DNA of 64,000 bases from Pseudomonas sp. B21-056 (GCF_026016325.1 NZ_CP087203.1:1364001-1428000); one strand, 5' to 3'. Positions 26,975 to 36,566 are shown, numbered from the stretch's first letter. Translations and numbers: made by a program. The notes: generated from the sequence alone by a model not told the origin.

Positions 26975-27574
26975 TTAACCCACATGAAAAGTCTGGCCGG
27001 TTTGCAGGCCTTCGACACTTTTGGCGTAGGCCAATGCCACATCGACGGCCGGCACCGGTTTGTAGCCGCGGAAGTAAGGGGCGTATTTGTCCATGGATTC
27101 CAGCAGCACGTTAGGGCTCACCGAGTTGACGCGCAGGCCCCGTGGCAACTCGATGGCCGCCGCCCGCACGAAACTGTCCAGGGCACCGTTGACCAGTGCC
27201 GCCGAAGCGCCGCTCTTGATCGGATCGTGGCTGAGCACGCCGGTGGTGAAGGTGAACGATGCGCCGTCGTTGGCGAATTCCCGGCCGATCAACAGCAGGT
27301 TGACCTGGCCCATCAACTTGTCCTTCAAGCCGAGGGCGAAGCTTTCCTCGGTCATCTCGCCCAGCGCTGCGAACGTGACGCTGCCCGCGGCGCAGATCAG
27401 CGCATCGAAGCGCCCGGTCTTTTCGAACAGGGCGCGGATCGAGGTGCTGTCGCTGATGTCGACGTGAAGTTCACCGCTGTTGCGGCCGATTCGAATGATT
27501 TCGTGGCGCGGCGACAGTTCGTTGGCAATGGCCGAACCGATGGTGCCGTTGGCGCCGATCAACAGGATTTTCAT
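26975..27574 (-). CDS. Atypical short-chain dehydrogenase without YxxxK
   Basis: A 199-residue Rossmann-fold protein. The nucleotide loop GANGTIGSAIA is at the extreme N-terminus, and the LICAAGSVTF strand matches the SDR NAG motif. The classical Y-x-x-x-K is absent: where it should be, the sequence reads SGASAALVNGALDSF. It resembles the Lin1944-like atypical SDR subgroup, which also lacks the normal catalytic residues. ATG 27574 has GAGGA 7 bases upstream. The gene is divergent from a LysR regulator, a frequent sign of control by it. Catalytic activity and substrate are unclear. Confidence 0.82.
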   Translation of the reverse strand: MKILLIGANGTIGSAIANELSPRHEIIRIGRNSGELHVDISDSTSIRALFEKTGRFDALICAAGSVTFAALGEMTEESFALGLKDKLMGQVNLLLIGREFANDGASFTFTTGVLSHDPIKSGASAALVNGALDSFVRAAAIELPRGLRVNSVSPNVLLESMDKYAPYFRGYKPVPAVDVALAYAKSVEGLQTGQTFHVG

Positions 27575-27687
27575 GGGCTGTTCCTCAGTGGGTTGAACGA
27601 GGTTGCAGTTTAGAGTGGTTTTTTCCATTGATAAGCGTGCTAATAGGCAACCTTTGGTTTTCTATTGGAAACAATCCAGTGAGCGAG
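27575..27687. promoter_or_regulatory. Divergent promoter region between SDR and LysR genes
   Basis: This 113-bp gap is AT rich compared with its surroundings. It holds an imperfect dyad, TTTCCATTGATAA (27622-27634) and TTCTATTGGAAA (27659-27670), a reasonable LysR-type operator candidate covering both promoters. The dyad is seen by eye only. Confidence 0.45.
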
Positions 27688-28593
27688 ATGGATGACCTGG
27701 CGGCGTTCGCCGTGTTGATCGAGGCCGGCAGTTTTACCCTGGCGGCCCAACAATTGGGGTGCAGCAAGGGCCAGTTGTCCAAGCGCATCAGCCTGCTGGA
27801 AAGCCGCTTTTCGGTGGTGTTGCTACAGCGCACCACAAGGCGCTTGAGCCTTACAGCGGCCGGGGCGGCCTTGTTGCCCCAGGCCCAGGCGTTGTTGGTT
27901 CAGGTGGAAAGGGCGCGTCAGGCATTGGCCCGATTGAAGGACGATGTTTCCGGGCCGGTACGTATGACGGTTCCGGTTTCGTTGGGCGAAACCTTCTTTG
28001 AAGGACTGCTGATGGAGTTCGCACGCACGTACCCCAACGTGCAGATCGAATTGGAGCTGAGCAACGGTTATCGCGACCTGACCCGCGAGGGCTTCGACCT
28101 GGCGATCCGCTCCGACGCCGCCATCGATGAACGACTGGTCGCCCGACCGTTGCTGGCCTGGCACGAGATGACCTGCGCCAGCCCGGCCTATCTCAATCAA
28201 TACGGCGAGCCACAAACGCCCCAGGCCCTTGCCGAACACCGTTGTCTGCTCAACAGCCACTACAGTGGCCGGGAAGAGTGGTTGTATCACCAGCAACACG
28301 AACTGCTGCGGGTGCGGGTATCGGGGCCGTTCGCCAGCAATCACTACAGCCTGTTGAAAAAAGCCGCCCTGGCCGGCGCCGGAATCGCCCGGCTGCCGTC
28401 CTACCTGCTGAATGAAGAGTTGGCTGACGGACGCTTGTGCTGGCTCCTACGGGACTTTCAGACCCGTCGCATGCCGATGTACCTGGTGCATCCCTATCAA
28501 GGTGGGTTGCCCAAGCGCACCCAGGTGTTGGCCGACTACCTGATTGACTGGTTCAAGCGCAGCGGTGAAGCGCTGGACCGTCTCCAGCAATAG
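27688..28593 (+). CDS. LysR-family transcriptional regulator
   Basis: A 301-residue LTTR. The N-terminal winged helix-turn-helix is MDDLAAFAVLIEAGSFTLAA QQLGCSKGQLSKRISLLE (residues 1-38), followed by the effector domain. Its opening VRMTVPVSLGETFF and DLTREGFDLAIRS are typical of the group that activates adjacent SDR or drug genes. I chose ATG 27688, where the family begins; a GTG 9 bases upstream is also possible. It probably controls the divergent SDR gene. The ligand is unknown. Confidence 0.9.
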   Translation: MDDLAAFAVLIEAGSFTLAAQQLGCSKGQLSKRISLLESRFSVVLLQRTTRRLSLTAAGAALLPQAQALLVQVERARQALARLKDDVSGPVRMTVPVSLGETFFEGLLMEFARTYPNVQIELELSNGYRDLTREGFDLAIRSDAAIDERLVARPLLAWHEMTCASPAYLNQYGEPQTPQALAEHRCLLNSHYSGREEWLYHQQHELLRVRVSGPFASNHYSLLKKAALAGAGIARLPSYLLNEELADGRLCWLLRDFQTRRMPMYLVHPYQGGLPKRTQVLADYLIDWFKRSGEALDRLQQ

Positions 28594-28611
28594 CGAGGCA
28601 TTACACCAACC

Positions 28612-28703
28612 CTTGTGGGAGCGAGCCTGCTCGCGATAGCGGTGGGTCAGTCAATCATTGTGTAAAGCTGACATTGCTATCGCGAGCGGGCTCGCTCCCA
28701 CAC
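28612..28703. repeat. Type A REP pair, copy A5, right unit inside a coding end
   Basis: The left REP unit starts at 28612 (TTGTGGGAGCGAGCCTGCTC). The right unit (28676-28702) has GAGCGGGCTCGC in place of GAGCAGGCTCGC and includes the stop codon and last codons of the DoxX gene. It lies between the convergent lysR and DoxX genes. Confidence 0.9.
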
Positions 28704-29162
28704 AGCAATCCGATGGTCGATGGACAGCACGCCAGGGCCACGGGCCATCAGGTAAAGCAACACCGCCGCCCAGGTCCCATGGGTCGGGTAGGCGTCGGGG
28801 TAGACGAACACCTGAATGGTCAGGGTCATGCCCAGCAACGCCAGTGCCGAAAACCGTGTGGCCAAACCCAACAGAATCAGGACCGGGAAAAAATGCTCGG
28901 CGAACGCGGCGAGGTGCGCGGCGATTTCCGGTGACAGCAGCGGGATGGCGTATTCGCTCTTGAATAACGGGATGGTTGAGTCGGCCAGATGCGGCCAGCC
29001 GAGCTGGAAGGTGCCATCGATCAAGTCGATGGCCAAGCCTTCGACCTTGGTCTGCCCGGATTTCCAGAACACCGCCGCAATGGAAAACCGCGCAATGAAC
29101 GCGATCAGGCTGTGGGGGATTTTCTCCAGCAGGGTAATGACGCGAATGATGGGATTGTTCAT
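28677..29162 (-). CDS. DoxX-family membrane protein of the bufferin-type operon
   Basis: A 161-residue inner-membrane protein with four hydrophobic spans and DoxX features ([42 protein letters not shown]). It is last in a four-gene operon and its ATG overlaps the stop of the DUF2063 gene by 4 bases. DoxX proteins often accompany DUF2282/DUF692/DUF2063 genes and may help with redox or quinone-linked steps, which is inference. The final residues VWERARSR and the stop are encoded by a REP unit, so the natural C-terminus may have been replaced by the repeat. Confidence 0.85.
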   Translation of the reverse strand: MNNPIIRVITLLEKIPHSLIAFIARFSIAAVFWKSGQTKVEGLAIDLIDGTFQLGWPHLADSTIPLFKSEYAIPLLSPEIAAHLAAFAEHFFPVLILLGLATRFSALALLGMTLTIQVFVYPDAYPTHGTWAAVLLYLMARGPGVLSIDHRIAVWERARSR

Positions 29163-29920
29163 GGCGATGCCTTGTCGTGGTGTAAGCGAGTGATGGCGCC
29201 CTGGCTGATCAGCAGCGCCAGGGCTTGTTCGAGGTCGAAGACGGGGGCGCAGGCCAATGCCTGGCCCAACGACTGGCCATTTTGCAGGCCCCTGATGAAG
29301 GTGCAGGTGCCTGGGGCGATGGCGAACACCTCCACGTCGAGTCCGTTGCGCAGGACCAAGGCGTGTTGCCCGTGGTTCGGGTCGATGTCGGCGAGCGTCG
29401 TGTCCGTGTGATGGGCGGCCCAGATCGCTACGACTGCAAACGCGGAGTCGAGCAGGCGCACGGACGGATGAAGCGTGACGCACAGCTCGCCCAAGGATTG
29501 TGGATCGGCGAGCGCAGCAGCGATCTGCTCATGGCCCAGCGGGACGGCGTCAGCGGCGTGATAGGCGACGGTGCGCAACCTTTCCAACCGGGCGACATCC
29601 GCCAGGTACGGCACGGAGGACGCCGGTTCGAAGTCTTCGATGAAGTCGGCCAGATCCTCGCCGTAGCCACTCATCAGCGGGCTGAGGGGCGCTGAGGCTT
29701 GCACGTAAACGGCCGCCATGGCCTGGAAGAACTCATCACCGACCAACTGCCGGACCACCGGATAGCCGTCTGCCAATGCATTGATCAATGAGCCCTGGAC
29801 GTTGTTGCGATACACGGCGAAGCGGCTCGCCGGGTCCGCACCGTTGGCGCAACACAAGCCTTCCGGGCAGGGTTGCCGGATGTCGAGCAGGGCGGCGGTG
29901 AATGCGGCTTGGCTGCTCAT
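29159..29920 (-). CDS. bufC: DUF2063 partner protein of the MNIO enzyme (BufC/HvfC type)
   Basis: A 253-residue protein. The N-terminal domain is the DUF2063 putative DNA-binding fold ([36 protein letters not shown], about residues 34-69). In peptide-modifying systems this family instead binds the precursor leader and brings it to the MNIO enzyme. The C-terminal part follows the HvfC layout. GGGAGG lies 5 bases before the ATG, which overlaps the end of bufB by 4 bases. It is predicted to pair with the upstream DUF692 enzyme to modify the DUF2282 peptide. Confidence 0.87.
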   Translation of the reverse strand: MSSQAAFTAALLDIRQPCPEGLCCANGADPASRFAVYRNNVQGSLINALADGYPVVRQLVGDEFFQAMAAVYVQASAPLSPLMSGYGEDLADFIEDFEPASSVPYLADVARLERLRTVAYHAADAVPLGHEQIAAALADPQSLGELCVTLHPSVRLLDSAFAVVAIWAAHHTDTTLADIDPNHGQHALVLRNGLDVEVFAIAPGTCTFIRGLQNGQSLGQALACAPVFDLEQALALLISQGAITRLHHDKASP

Positions 29921-30804
29921 GCCGACCTCCCTGCAGACAGCAACAGTTCATCTGCGTGATGGGCTTCGGCCAACAGGACGCTGAAGGCCGGAACCTGATT
30001 GTCACGCTCGATCAGGGTCGCCACCGGGCCGACGCGTTCCAGCGCCTCTCGGTACAGCGCCCAGACAGCCTGATCAACAGGCGCACCGTGATCGTCGATC
30101 AGCAAACGGTCGCCCAGGCTGTCGGAGTCTTCGGCAAACCCGGCCAGATGAATCTCGCCCACCGCTTGCAGCGGCAGGGCATCGAGATAGGCCAGTGGAT
30201 CGCGTTGATGATTGATACAGGAAACGTAGAGGTTGTTGACGTCCAGCAGCAGCCCGCAACCCGTGCGACGAATGACTTCACTGATGAAGTCCGTCTCGTC
30301 GAGGGTCGAGCGCTGGAATGCCAGATAGGTGGCCGGGTTTTCCAGCAGCATCGGGCGTTTGAGGGTGTCCTGCACTTGGTCGATGTGGGCGCAGACGCGG
30401 TTCAGCGTCGGTGCGTCGTAAGCCAGGGGCAGCAGGTCGTTGAGGAACACCGGGCCATGGCTCGACCAGGCCAGGTGTTCGGAAAAGGCTTGGGGCTGAT
30501 AGCGCTCGATCAGTTTGGCGAGGCGCTGCAGGTGTTTCGCATCCAGCTTGTCTTCGGTGCCTATAGACAGGCCGACGCCGTGCAGCGACAGCGGGTACTG
30601 CTCGCGGATCAATCCCAGGAAATGATGGAACGGACCACCGTCCACCATGTAATTTTCGGCGTGGACTTCAAAGAAGCCGATGTCCGGCCTTGAACCGAGC
30701 ACTTGCTGGAAGTGCCCGGTCTTGAGCCCCAGCCCGGCACGGGGCGGGAGCTCGGTGCAGGCTGCCTGAGTGCCAGGGAAAGCAGGTTTGCAAGACGTGG
30801 TCAT
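29917..30804 (-). CDS. bufB: DUF692 multinuclear non-heme iron oxidative enzyme (MNIO, BufB type)
   Basis: A 295-residue TIM-barrel enzyme of the MNIO family, related to MbnB, which use two or three irons and oxygen to modify Cys residues of peptides. Likely metal-site segments are [10 protein letters not shown] (about 45-54), [10 protein letters not shown] (about 75-84), [31 protein letters not shown] and [11 protein letters not shown] 30804 is preferred; a GTG 9 bases earlier is in frame. It is coupled to bufC by a 4-base overlap and lies 26 bases after the precursor gene. The modification probably converts Cys of that peptide to a copper-binding heterocycle, as shown for bufferins elsewhere. 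Confidence 0.9.
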   Translation of the reverse strand: MTTSCKPAFPGTQAACTELPPRAGLGLKTGHFQQVLGSRPDIGFFEVHAENYMVDGGPFHHFLGLIREQYPLSLHGVGLSIGTEDKLDAKHLQRLAKLIERYQPQAFSEHLAWSSHGPVFLNDLLPLAYDAPTLNRVCAHIDQVQDTLKRPMLLENPATYLAFQRSTLDETDFISEVIRRTGCGLLLDVNNLYVSCINHQRDPLAYLDALPLQAVGEIHLAGFAEDSDSLGDRLLIDDHGAPVDQAVWALYREALERVGPVATLIERDNQVPAFSVLLAEAHHADELLLSAGRSA

Positions 30805-30829
30805 GATCGACACTCAGGCAGACGGCAGA

Positions 30830-31135
30830 TCAGGACTTGGCTTTGAAGGCTTCGAGCTGACCGAAACCGGTCGGCGAGGTCTTGCTCATGGTGGTCATGC
30901 AAGTGCCTTTCGGGACCAGTTTCCAGGCGTTGCCCTGGTAGTCCATCTTGGCGGTACCGGCACAGGTGGTGCCGGCGCCGGCGGCGCAGTTGTTTTGCCC
31001 CTTCATGGCCACGCCAAAGCATTTTTCCATGTTGTCGTCAGCGGCGTGGACGGTCGATACGGCAGCGATGCTCAGCGCGGAACCGAGGGCCAGGACCAGG
31101 GCGGAGGCGGACAGGGTACGGGTGGTAGCGGACAT
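30830..31135 (-). CDS. bufA1: DUF2282 bufferin-like precursor peptide (BufA1 type)
   Basis: A 101-residue exported peptide, first gene of the operon. It has a long signal sequence (residues 1-31, ending STVHA) unusual for RiPP precursors but typical of bufferins. The mature part has four Cys: 39 (MEKCFGV), 50 (GQNNCAAG), 58 (GTTCAGT) and 79 (VPKGTC). This spacing and VPKGTC match DUF2282. GGAGAAACATC before the ATG is a good ribosome site. In characterised relatives two of the Cys are oxidised to thiooxazole rings that bind copper in the periplasm. That chemistry is inferred here from the neighbouring MNIO and DUF2063 genes. Confidence 0.9.
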   Translation of the reverse strand: MSATTRTLSASALVLALGSALSIAAVSTVHAADDNMEKCFGVAMKGQNNCAAGAGTTCAGTAKMDYQGNAWKLVPKGTCMTTMSKTSPTGFGQLEAFKAKS

Positions 31136-31290
31136 GATGTTTCTCCAGTTCTTCTTGGGAAATTAACCGGCTTCAGCGCCGGTCTGCTGAACTAGAGAGG
31201 GGAGGTGGGGGAGTGTTACAGCGAGTTCTGAAATATTTTCGATCACCGCGAAATTTGTGGTGAAAGGGATTAAAAGAAGCATCTCCATCC

Positions 31291-31462
31291 CTTGTGGCGA
31301 GGGAGCTTGCTCCGGGCTGGGACTTGTAGGAGCTGCCGAGTGCAACGAGGCTGCGATCTTTCCAGTGCCAATTGAGTCGAAAGCGAAAGAGCAGGATCAA
31401 AAGATCGCAGGCTTCGCCAGCTCCTACAGAGCCCAACGGGGATAAATCCCCTCGCCACAATG
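31291..31462. repeat. Type B repeat (copy B5) nested inside a type C element
   Basis: The outer pair is TTGTGGCGAGGGAGCTTGCT (from 31292) and CGGGGATAAATCCCCTCGCC ACAA (to 31460), the type C ends. The inner pair, 31325-31429, is type B (TGTAGGAGCTGCCGAGTGCA to GCCAGCTCCTACAG), with a decayed right arm. The nesting shows one element entered the other. Confidence 0.8.
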
Positions 31463-31488
31463 CTGTTCGCTTGAAAGTGGCGCAAAAA

Positions 31489-31509
31489 AAAACGGCCCGA
31501 AGGCCGTTT
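31489..31509 (-). terminator. Intrinsic terminator of the branched-chain amino acid operon
   Basis: An 8-9 bp stem (AAACGGCC / GGCCGTTT, 4-base loop). On the minus strand it is followed by T8-9 (complement of the A-run at 31484-31492). It lies 18 bases after the livF stop. Confidence 0.85.
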
Positions 31510-31526
31510 CTGTTTACCGCAACCGC

Positions 31527-32228
31527 TCAACCACCCAGGTACGCCTCGCGCACCTTCGGATCGGTCAGCAGCGCTTCACCGGTGCCTTGCATCACCACTC
31601 GACCGTTCTCCAGCACATACGCCCGGTCAGCGATTTTCAGCGCCTGGTTGGCGTTCTGCTCCACCAGGAACACCGTCACGCCATCCTTGCGCAGCTGTTC
31701 GATGATGTCGAAGATCTGCTGGATGATGATCGGTGCCAGGCCCAGGGACGGCTCGTCGAGCAGCAGCAGCTTGGGCTTGCTCATCAGCGCACGGCCGATG
31801 GCGAGCATCTGCTGTTCGCCGCCGGACATGGTGCCGCCGCGCTGGCTGAAGCGCTCTTTCAGGCGTGGGAAAAGGTGCAGGACCTTGTCCATCTGTTCCT
31901 GATAGTCGCCCTTGTCGGTGAAGAATCCGCCCATGGCGAGGTTCTCTTCCACGGTCAGCCGGGCAAACACCCGACGACCTTCCGGCACCACCGCAATGCT
32001 CTTGCGCATGATCTGCGACGAGTCCTGGCCCACCAGTTCTTCACCCATGTAGCGGATGCTGCCGCTGTGGGCCTGGGGCGAACCGCAGAGCGTCATCAGC
32101 AGGGTGGACTTGCCGGCGCCGTTGGCGCCGATCAGCGTCACGATTTCGCCCTGGCGGACCTCCACGTTGACGCTGTGCAGGGCCTGGATCTTGCCGTAGA
32201 AGGTGGAAACGTTTTCGAACTGCAGCAT
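31527..32228 (-). CDS. livF: Branched-chain amino acid ABC transporter ATPase LivF/BraG
   Basis: A 233-residue cytoplasmic ATPase powering import of Leu, Ile and Val with LivG, LivH and LivM. Walker A GANGAGKST (about residue 35), signature MSGGEQQMLAIGRALMS and Walker B LLLLDEPSLGLAP are all intact. It is the last gene of the operon, directly abutting livG and followed by a terminator. Confidence 0.95.
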   Translation of the reverse strand: MLQFENVSTFYGKIQALHSVNVEVRQGEIVTLIGANGAGKSTLLMTLCGSPQAHSGSIRYMGEELVGQDSSQIMRKSIAVVPEGRRVFARLTVEENLAMGGFFTDKGDYQEQMDKVLHLFPRLKERFSQRGGTMSGGEQQMLAIGRALMSKPKLLLLDEPSLGLAPIIIQQIFDIIEQLRKDGVTVFLVEQNANQALKIADRAYVLENGRVVMQGTGEALLTDPKVREAYLGG

Positions 32229-32996
32229 TTACGCTTCCCCCAGGTAGGCTTTGATCACTTCAGGATTGTCACGGATCTGTTCCGGCGTGCCGTTCGCCAG
32301 GGGCGTGCCCTGGTTGATCACCACGATGTGGTCGGAAATGCTCATGACCAGTTTCATGTCGTGCTCGATCAGCAGCACGGTGACGTTGTGCTCCTCACGC
32401 AGCACGCCGATCAGGGCCTTCAGGTCTTCGGTTTCCCGTGGGTTCAGGCCGGCAGCCGGTTCGTCGAGCATGAGGATCCGCGGACGGGTCATCATGCAAC
32501 GGGCGATTTCCAGGCGCCGCTGCTGACCGTAGGCCAGGGTGCCGGCGGTACGGTTGGCGAATTCCTTGAGGTTGACCTTTTCCAGCCAGTACTCGGCGTA
32601 CTCCATCGCCTCGCGTTCGCTCTTGCGGAACGACGGGGTCTTGAACAGGCCGGCAAAGAAGTTGGTGTTCAGGTGACGATGCTGGGCGATCAAGAGGTTC
32701 TCGATGGCCGTCATGTCCTTGAACAACCGCACGTTCTGGAAGGTGCGCACCACACCCTTGAGGGCGATCTTGTGCCCCGGCAGGCCCTGGATCGGCTCGC
32801 CGTCCAGTACGATGCTGCCGCCGGTTGGCTGGTAGAAACCGGTCAGGCAGTTGAACACGGTGGTCTTGCCCGCGCCGTTCGGCCCGATCAAGGCAACCAC
32901 CTGTTTCTCTTTCACGGTCAGGGCCACGCCATTGACCGCCAGCAGGCCGCCGAAGCGCATGCTGAGGTTTTCAACCTTGAGGATCTCGCGGCTCAT
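32229..32996 (-). CDS. livG: Branched-chain amino acid ABC transporter ATPase LivG/BraF
   Basis: A 255-residue ATPase. Walker A is GPNGAGKTT (about residue 39). The signature is the LivG variant [13 protein letters not shown], and Walker B is [13 protein letters not shown]. The ATG overlaps the livM stop by 4 bases and the stop abuts livF, so the ATPases are made in step with the membrane parts. It corresponds to braF of P. aeruginosa. Confidence 0.95.
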   Translation of the reverse strand: MSREILKVENLSMRFGGLLAVNGVALTVKEKQVVALIGPNGAGKTTVFNCLTGFYQPTGGSIVLDGEPIQGLPGHKIALKGVVRTFQNVRLFKDMTAIENLLIAQHRHLNTNFFAGLFKTPSFRKSEREAMEYAEYWLEKVNLKEFANRTAGTLAYGQQRRLEIARCMMTRPRILMLDEPAAGLNPRETEDLKALIGVLREEHNVTVLLIEHDMKLVMSISDHIVVINQGTPLANGTPEQIRDNPEVIKAYLGEA

Positions 32997-34246
32997 TTGC
33001 GCAGCTCCATGTGGGGGCGTTGCATAGGCAGCAGACCTTGAGGACGCCAGATCATCATCAGCACCATCAAGGCGCCGAACATCAACATGCGGTATTCGCT
33101 GAATTCACGCATCATTTCGGGCAGCAGGATCATCACGATGGCGGCCAGGATCACACCCAGCTGCGACCCCATCCCGCCCAGCACCACGATGGCGAGGATG
33201 ATCGCCGACTCGATGAAGGTGAAGGATTCCGGCGTCACCAGACCCTGGCGGGCGGCGAAGAAGCTGCCGGCGAAACCGGCAAACGCGGCACCGAGGGTGA
33301 AGGCCGACAGCTTGATCACGGTCGGGTTGAGACCCAGGGCACGGCAGGCGATTTCGTCTTCGCGCAGCGCTTCCCACGCACGGCCGATGGGCATGCGCAG
33401 CAGGCGGTTGATGACGAACAATGCGGCCAGGGCCAGCAACAGCGCCACCAGATACAGGAACACCACTTTGCTCACCGGGTTGTAGGTCAGCCCGAAGAAC
33501 TCGTGGAAGGTCTGCATGCCCTCGGCCGCATTGCGGTCGAAGCTCAACCCGAAGAAGGTCGGCTTGGGGATGTTGCTGATGCCGTTGGGGCCGCCGGTGA
33601 GGTCGGTGAGGTTACGCAGGAACAAGCGGATGATCTCACCGAAACCCAGGGTCACGATGGCCAGGTAGTCGCCCCGCAGGCGCAACACCGGGAAGCCCAG
33701 CAGGAAGCCGAACGTGGCCGCCATCATCCCGGCAATCGGCAGGCAGATCCAGAAGCTCAAGCCGAAGTAATGGGACAGCAGCGCGTAGCTGTAGGCGCCC
33801 ACGGCGTAGAACCCCACGTAACCCAGGTCGAGCAGGCCGGCCAGGCCGACCACGATGTTCAGGCCCAGGCCCAGCAACACGTAGATCAGGATCAGCGTGG
33901 CGATATCCACCGCCCCACGGGAGCCGAAGAACGGCCAGACCAGCGCGACCACGATCAGGCCGATGATGATCCGGCGCTGGGTGCGTGGCAGGGTCAGGAA
34001 CTGGCTGACCTTGGGCGAAACCAGCGGGCCACGGCTGGAGCGCAGCGCGGCGCCGACCTGTTGGCTGAACAGCACCCGCAGGAACATCAGCACCGAGCAC
34101 AGGGCAATCACGCTCAGGGTCAGTGGGCCGGTGCCGTGCACTTCAAGGTTGACGCCGACGATGCTCAACTTGAGACCGAGCACCGGAAAGGCCACGGCCC
34201 AGACCAGCAGGGCGCTGAACAGCGCCTGTTTAAGATATTTGCTCAT
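32993..34246 (-). CDS. livM: Branched-chain amino acid ABC permease LivM/BraE
   Basis: A 417-residue inner-membrane permease with an extended N-terminus of about 90 residues containing two extra spans ([39 protein letters not shown]), as usual for BraE/LivM. The core has [32 protein letters not shown], the family hallmark, and the EAA-like loop near [20 protein letters not shown]. It overlaps livH and livG by 4 bases at each end. Confidence 0.95.
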   Translation of the reverse strand: MSKYLKQALFSALLVWAVAFPVLGLKLSIVGVNLEVHGTGPLTLSVIALCSVLMFLRVLFSQQVGAALRSSRGPLVSPKVSQFLTLPRTQRRIIIGLIVVALVWPFFGSRGAVDIATLILIYVLLGLGLNIVVGLAGLLDLGYVGFYAVGAYSYALLSHYFGLSFWICLPIAGMMAATFGFLLGFPVLRLRGDYLAIVTLGFGEIIRLFLRNLTDLTGGPNGISNIPKPTFFGLSFDRNAAEGMQTFHEFFGLTYNPVSKVVFLYLVALLLALAALFVINRLLRMPIGRAWEALREDEIACRALGLNPTVIKLSAFTLGAAFAGFAGSFFAARQGLVTPESFTFIESAIILAIVVLGGMGSQLGVILAAIVMILLPEMMREFSEYRMLMFGALMVLMMIWRPQGLLPMQRPHMELRK

Positions 34247-35166
34247 ACTTTCTCAACCTCCGGGCGGCCCAGGATGCCGGTCGGCCGGAACAACAGAACC
34301 AGGACCAGGAGGCCGAACGCCACCACGTCCTTGTACTGGTCACCGAAGATATCGGCGCCGAATGCTTCGGCCACCCCCAGCACCAGCCCGCCGAGCATCG
34401 CGCCCGGAATACTGCCGATGCCACCCAGTACCGCCGCGGTAAAGGCCTTCAGGCCAACCAGGAAGCCGGCGTTCGGGTTGATCACGCCGTACTGCATGCT
34501 CAACAGCACGGCAGCGACGGCCGCCAGCGCGGCACCGATGACGAAGGTCAGGGCGATGATGTTGTTGGTGTTGATGCCCAGCAGGTTGGCCATCTTGATG
34601 TCCTCGGCACAGGCGCGGCAGGCGCGGCCCAGGCGGGAACGGGAGATGAACAGGGTCAGGCCGAGCATGGCGATCAGGGTCACGACGAACACCAGGATCT
34701 GCATGTAGGAAATCAGGACTTCTTCTGCACCGCCCGGGCCGAAGGAGAAACTCCCCGGGATCAGGTTGGGAATGGACTTGTCCTTGGAGTCCTGGGACAG
34801 CAATACGGTGTTTTGCAGGAACAGCGACATGCCGATGGCGGAAATCAGCGGGATCAGACGATTGCTGCCACGCAAGGGCTGGTAGGCAACACGTTCGATA
34901 CTGTAGCCATAGGCACTGGTCACGACGATGGACGCCACGAACGCGGCGGTCATCAACAGCGGCAGTGAGTGGATACCCAGCATGGCCAGCCCGGCAAGGG
35001 CGATGAAAGCCACGTAGGAACCAATCATGTAGACCTCGCCATGGGCGAAGTTAATCATTCCAATGATGCCGTAAACCATTGTGTAGCCAATGGCTATCAG
35101 AGCATAGGTGCTGCCAATGGTCAGGCCATTAACCAGCTGTTGGAAAAAGTGATAGATCTCAGGCAT
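34243..35166 (-). CDS. livH: Branched-chain amino acid ABC permease LivH/BraD
   Basis: A 307-residue permease partner of LivM. It contains the N-terminal signature [39 protein letters not shown], the EAA-type loop [21 protein letters not shown] and the C-terminal [21 protein letters not shown] precedes the ATG. It lies 272 bases after braC, separated by a terminator-like hairpin, so binding protein and permease levels can differ. Confidence 0.95.
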   Translation of the reverse strand: MPEIYHFFQQLVNGLTIGSTYALIAIGYTMVYGIIGMINFAHGEVYMIGSYVAFIALAGLAMLGIHSLPLLMTAAFVASIVVTSAYGYSIERVAYQPLRGSNRLIPLISAIGMSLFLQNTVLLSQDSKDKSIPNLIPGSFSFGPGGAEEVLISYMQILVFVVTLIAMLGLTLFISRSRLGRACRACAEDIKMANLLGINTNNIIALTFVIGAALAAVAAVLLSMQYGVINPNAGFLVGLKAFTAAVLGGIGSIPGAMLGGLVLGVAEAFGADIFGDQYKDVVAFGLLVLVLLFRPTGILGRPEVEKV

Positions 35167-35349
35167 TACAGCGCTCCTAAAAACCCGATACGCATTTCAC
35201 TGGTGGAGTCATGTTCCGGCCCTGTGCTGTGTTCTGTGAGCACATTTGCACAAAGCGTTTGCCAGCGAACCGCTGGTGACGGTTTTAAGATTTTCAGGTG
35301 AACCAGCGCCCGGATCGCGGGTGCCTGGCCCATAAACCTCGTAAAACAA

Positions 35350-35373
35350 AGCCCACTGCTTGCACAGTGGGCT
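35350..35373 (-). terminator. Terminator/attenuator between braC and livH
   Basis: On the minus strand a perfect 9-bp stem (AGCCCACTG / CAGTGGGCT, 6-base loop) is followed by TTGTTTT. It sits 66 bases after the braC stop, so most transcripts should end here and a fraction should read on into livHMGF. Confidence 0.8.
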
Positions 35374-35438
35374 CGTTGACCGTGAGTGTCCTGTATCACA
35401 AAAAAAACGTACTTGTGAAACAGGACACCAGGCCGGGC

Positions 35439-36566
35439 TTACTGAGGGGAAACTTCGGTTTTCGGTTTGCCGAAGTGCCACTGGTAGACCACGAATTTGA
35501 AATCCTTCAGGTCGCCCTTGTCGTTGAACGAGAGTTCGCCGGTAGGAGTCTTGAAGCTGCCTTTGTGCAGGGCTTCGGACACCTTGGTAGTGTCTTCGCT
35601 CTTGGCTGCCTTGATGCCTTCGGCGATCAGCTCGACGGCGGAGTAGGCCGGGAACACGAACGGACCGCTTGGGTCCTTGCCGTCGGCCTTGATGGCCTCG
35701 ACGATCTTCTGGTTCTCAGGATCGGCGTCGAAGGATTTCGGCAGGGTCACCAGCAGGCCTTCGGAAGCGTCCTGGGCAATTTGCGAGATGGAATCGTTGC
35801 CGACGCCTTCAGGCCCCATGAACTTGGCGTTCAGGCCTTTTTCCTTGGATTGACGCAGGATCAGGCCCAGCTCAGGGTGGTAGCCGCCGTAGTAGACGAA
35901 GTCGACGTTGTTCTGCTTGAGTTTCTGGATGATCGAGGAGAAGTCCTTGTCACCAGCGTTCAGGCCTTCGAATACGGCGACTTTCACGCCTTTCTTCTCG
36001 AGGGTCTGCTTGACGGCGGTGGCGATGCCTTCACCGTATTGCTGTTTGTCGTGCAGGACCGCAACGACCTTCGGCTTGACGTGATCGGCGATGTAGTTAC
36101 CGGCGGCAGGGCCTTGGGCGCTGTCCAGGCCGATGGTGCGGAAGACCAGCTTGTAGCCACGGGCGGTGATTTCCGGGCTGGTGGCTGCTGGGGTGATCAT
36201 GATCACGCCTTCGTCTTCGTAGATGTCCGAAGCCGGTTGGGTGGAGCTGGAGCACAGGTGGCCGACGACGAACTTGACGCCATCGTTGACCACTTTGTTC
36301 GCCACGGCTACGGCCTGTTTCGGGTCGCAGGCATCATCGTATTCCTTGGCTTCGAGCATTTTGCCGTCGACGCCGCCCTTGGCGTTGATGTCCTTGATGG
36401 CTTGTTTGGCGCCGACGAATTGCATGTCGCCGTACTGGGTCACCGGACCGGTCTTGGGACCGGCGATGCCGATCTTGATGGTGTCGGCGGCGAACGAATG
36501 GCTGGCAACCCCGGCCAGAACCATAGCGGCAAACAGTTTGGAAATCTGCTTAGTAGCCTTAGTCAT
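35439..36566 (-). CDS. braC: Periplasmic branched-chain amino acid-binding protein
   Basis: A 375-residue periplasmic binding protein of the LivJ/BraC family. The Sec signal is about residues 1-26 (KLFAAMVLAGVASHSFA). The mature start is DTIKIGIAGPKTGPVTQYGD, and the ligand-site segment is VVGHLCSSSTQPASDIYEDEGV. Two Cys (in DDACDPKQA and GHLCSS) likely form the conserved disulfide. GGAG lies 5 bases before the ATG. It is first of the operon and followed by a leaky terminator. In P. aeruginosa BraC also binds alanine and threonine. Confidence 0.96.
   Translation of the reverse strand: MTKATKQISKLFAAMVLAGVASHSFAADTIKIGIAGPKTGPVTQYGDMQFVGAKQAIKDINAKGGVDGKMLEAKEYDDACDPKQAVAVANKVVNDGVKFVVGHLCSSSTQPASDIYEDEGVIMITPAATSPEITARGYKLVFRTIGLDSAQGPAAGNYIADHVKPKVVAVLHDKQQYGEGIATAVKQTLEKKGVKVAVFEGLNAGDKDFSSIIQKLKQNNVDFVYYGGYHPELGLILRQSKEKGLNAKFMGPEGVGNDSISQIAQDASEGLLVTLPKSFDADPENQKIVEAIKADGKDPSGPFVFPAYSAVELIAEGIKAAKSEDTTKVSEALHKGSFKTPTGELSFNDKGDLKDFKFVVYQWHFGKPKTEVSPQ

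Larger units (their letters stand above)
31136..31526. other. Intergenic region upstream of bufA1 with nested repeats
   Basis: No gene is supported here. On the minus strand, GTAACA (31214-31219) about 80 bases before bufA1 resembles an ECF-type -35 element, but no matching -10 was identified. Bases 31291-31462 hold a type B repeat inside a type C element, and bases 31489-31509 are the livF terminator. Confidence 0.55.
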
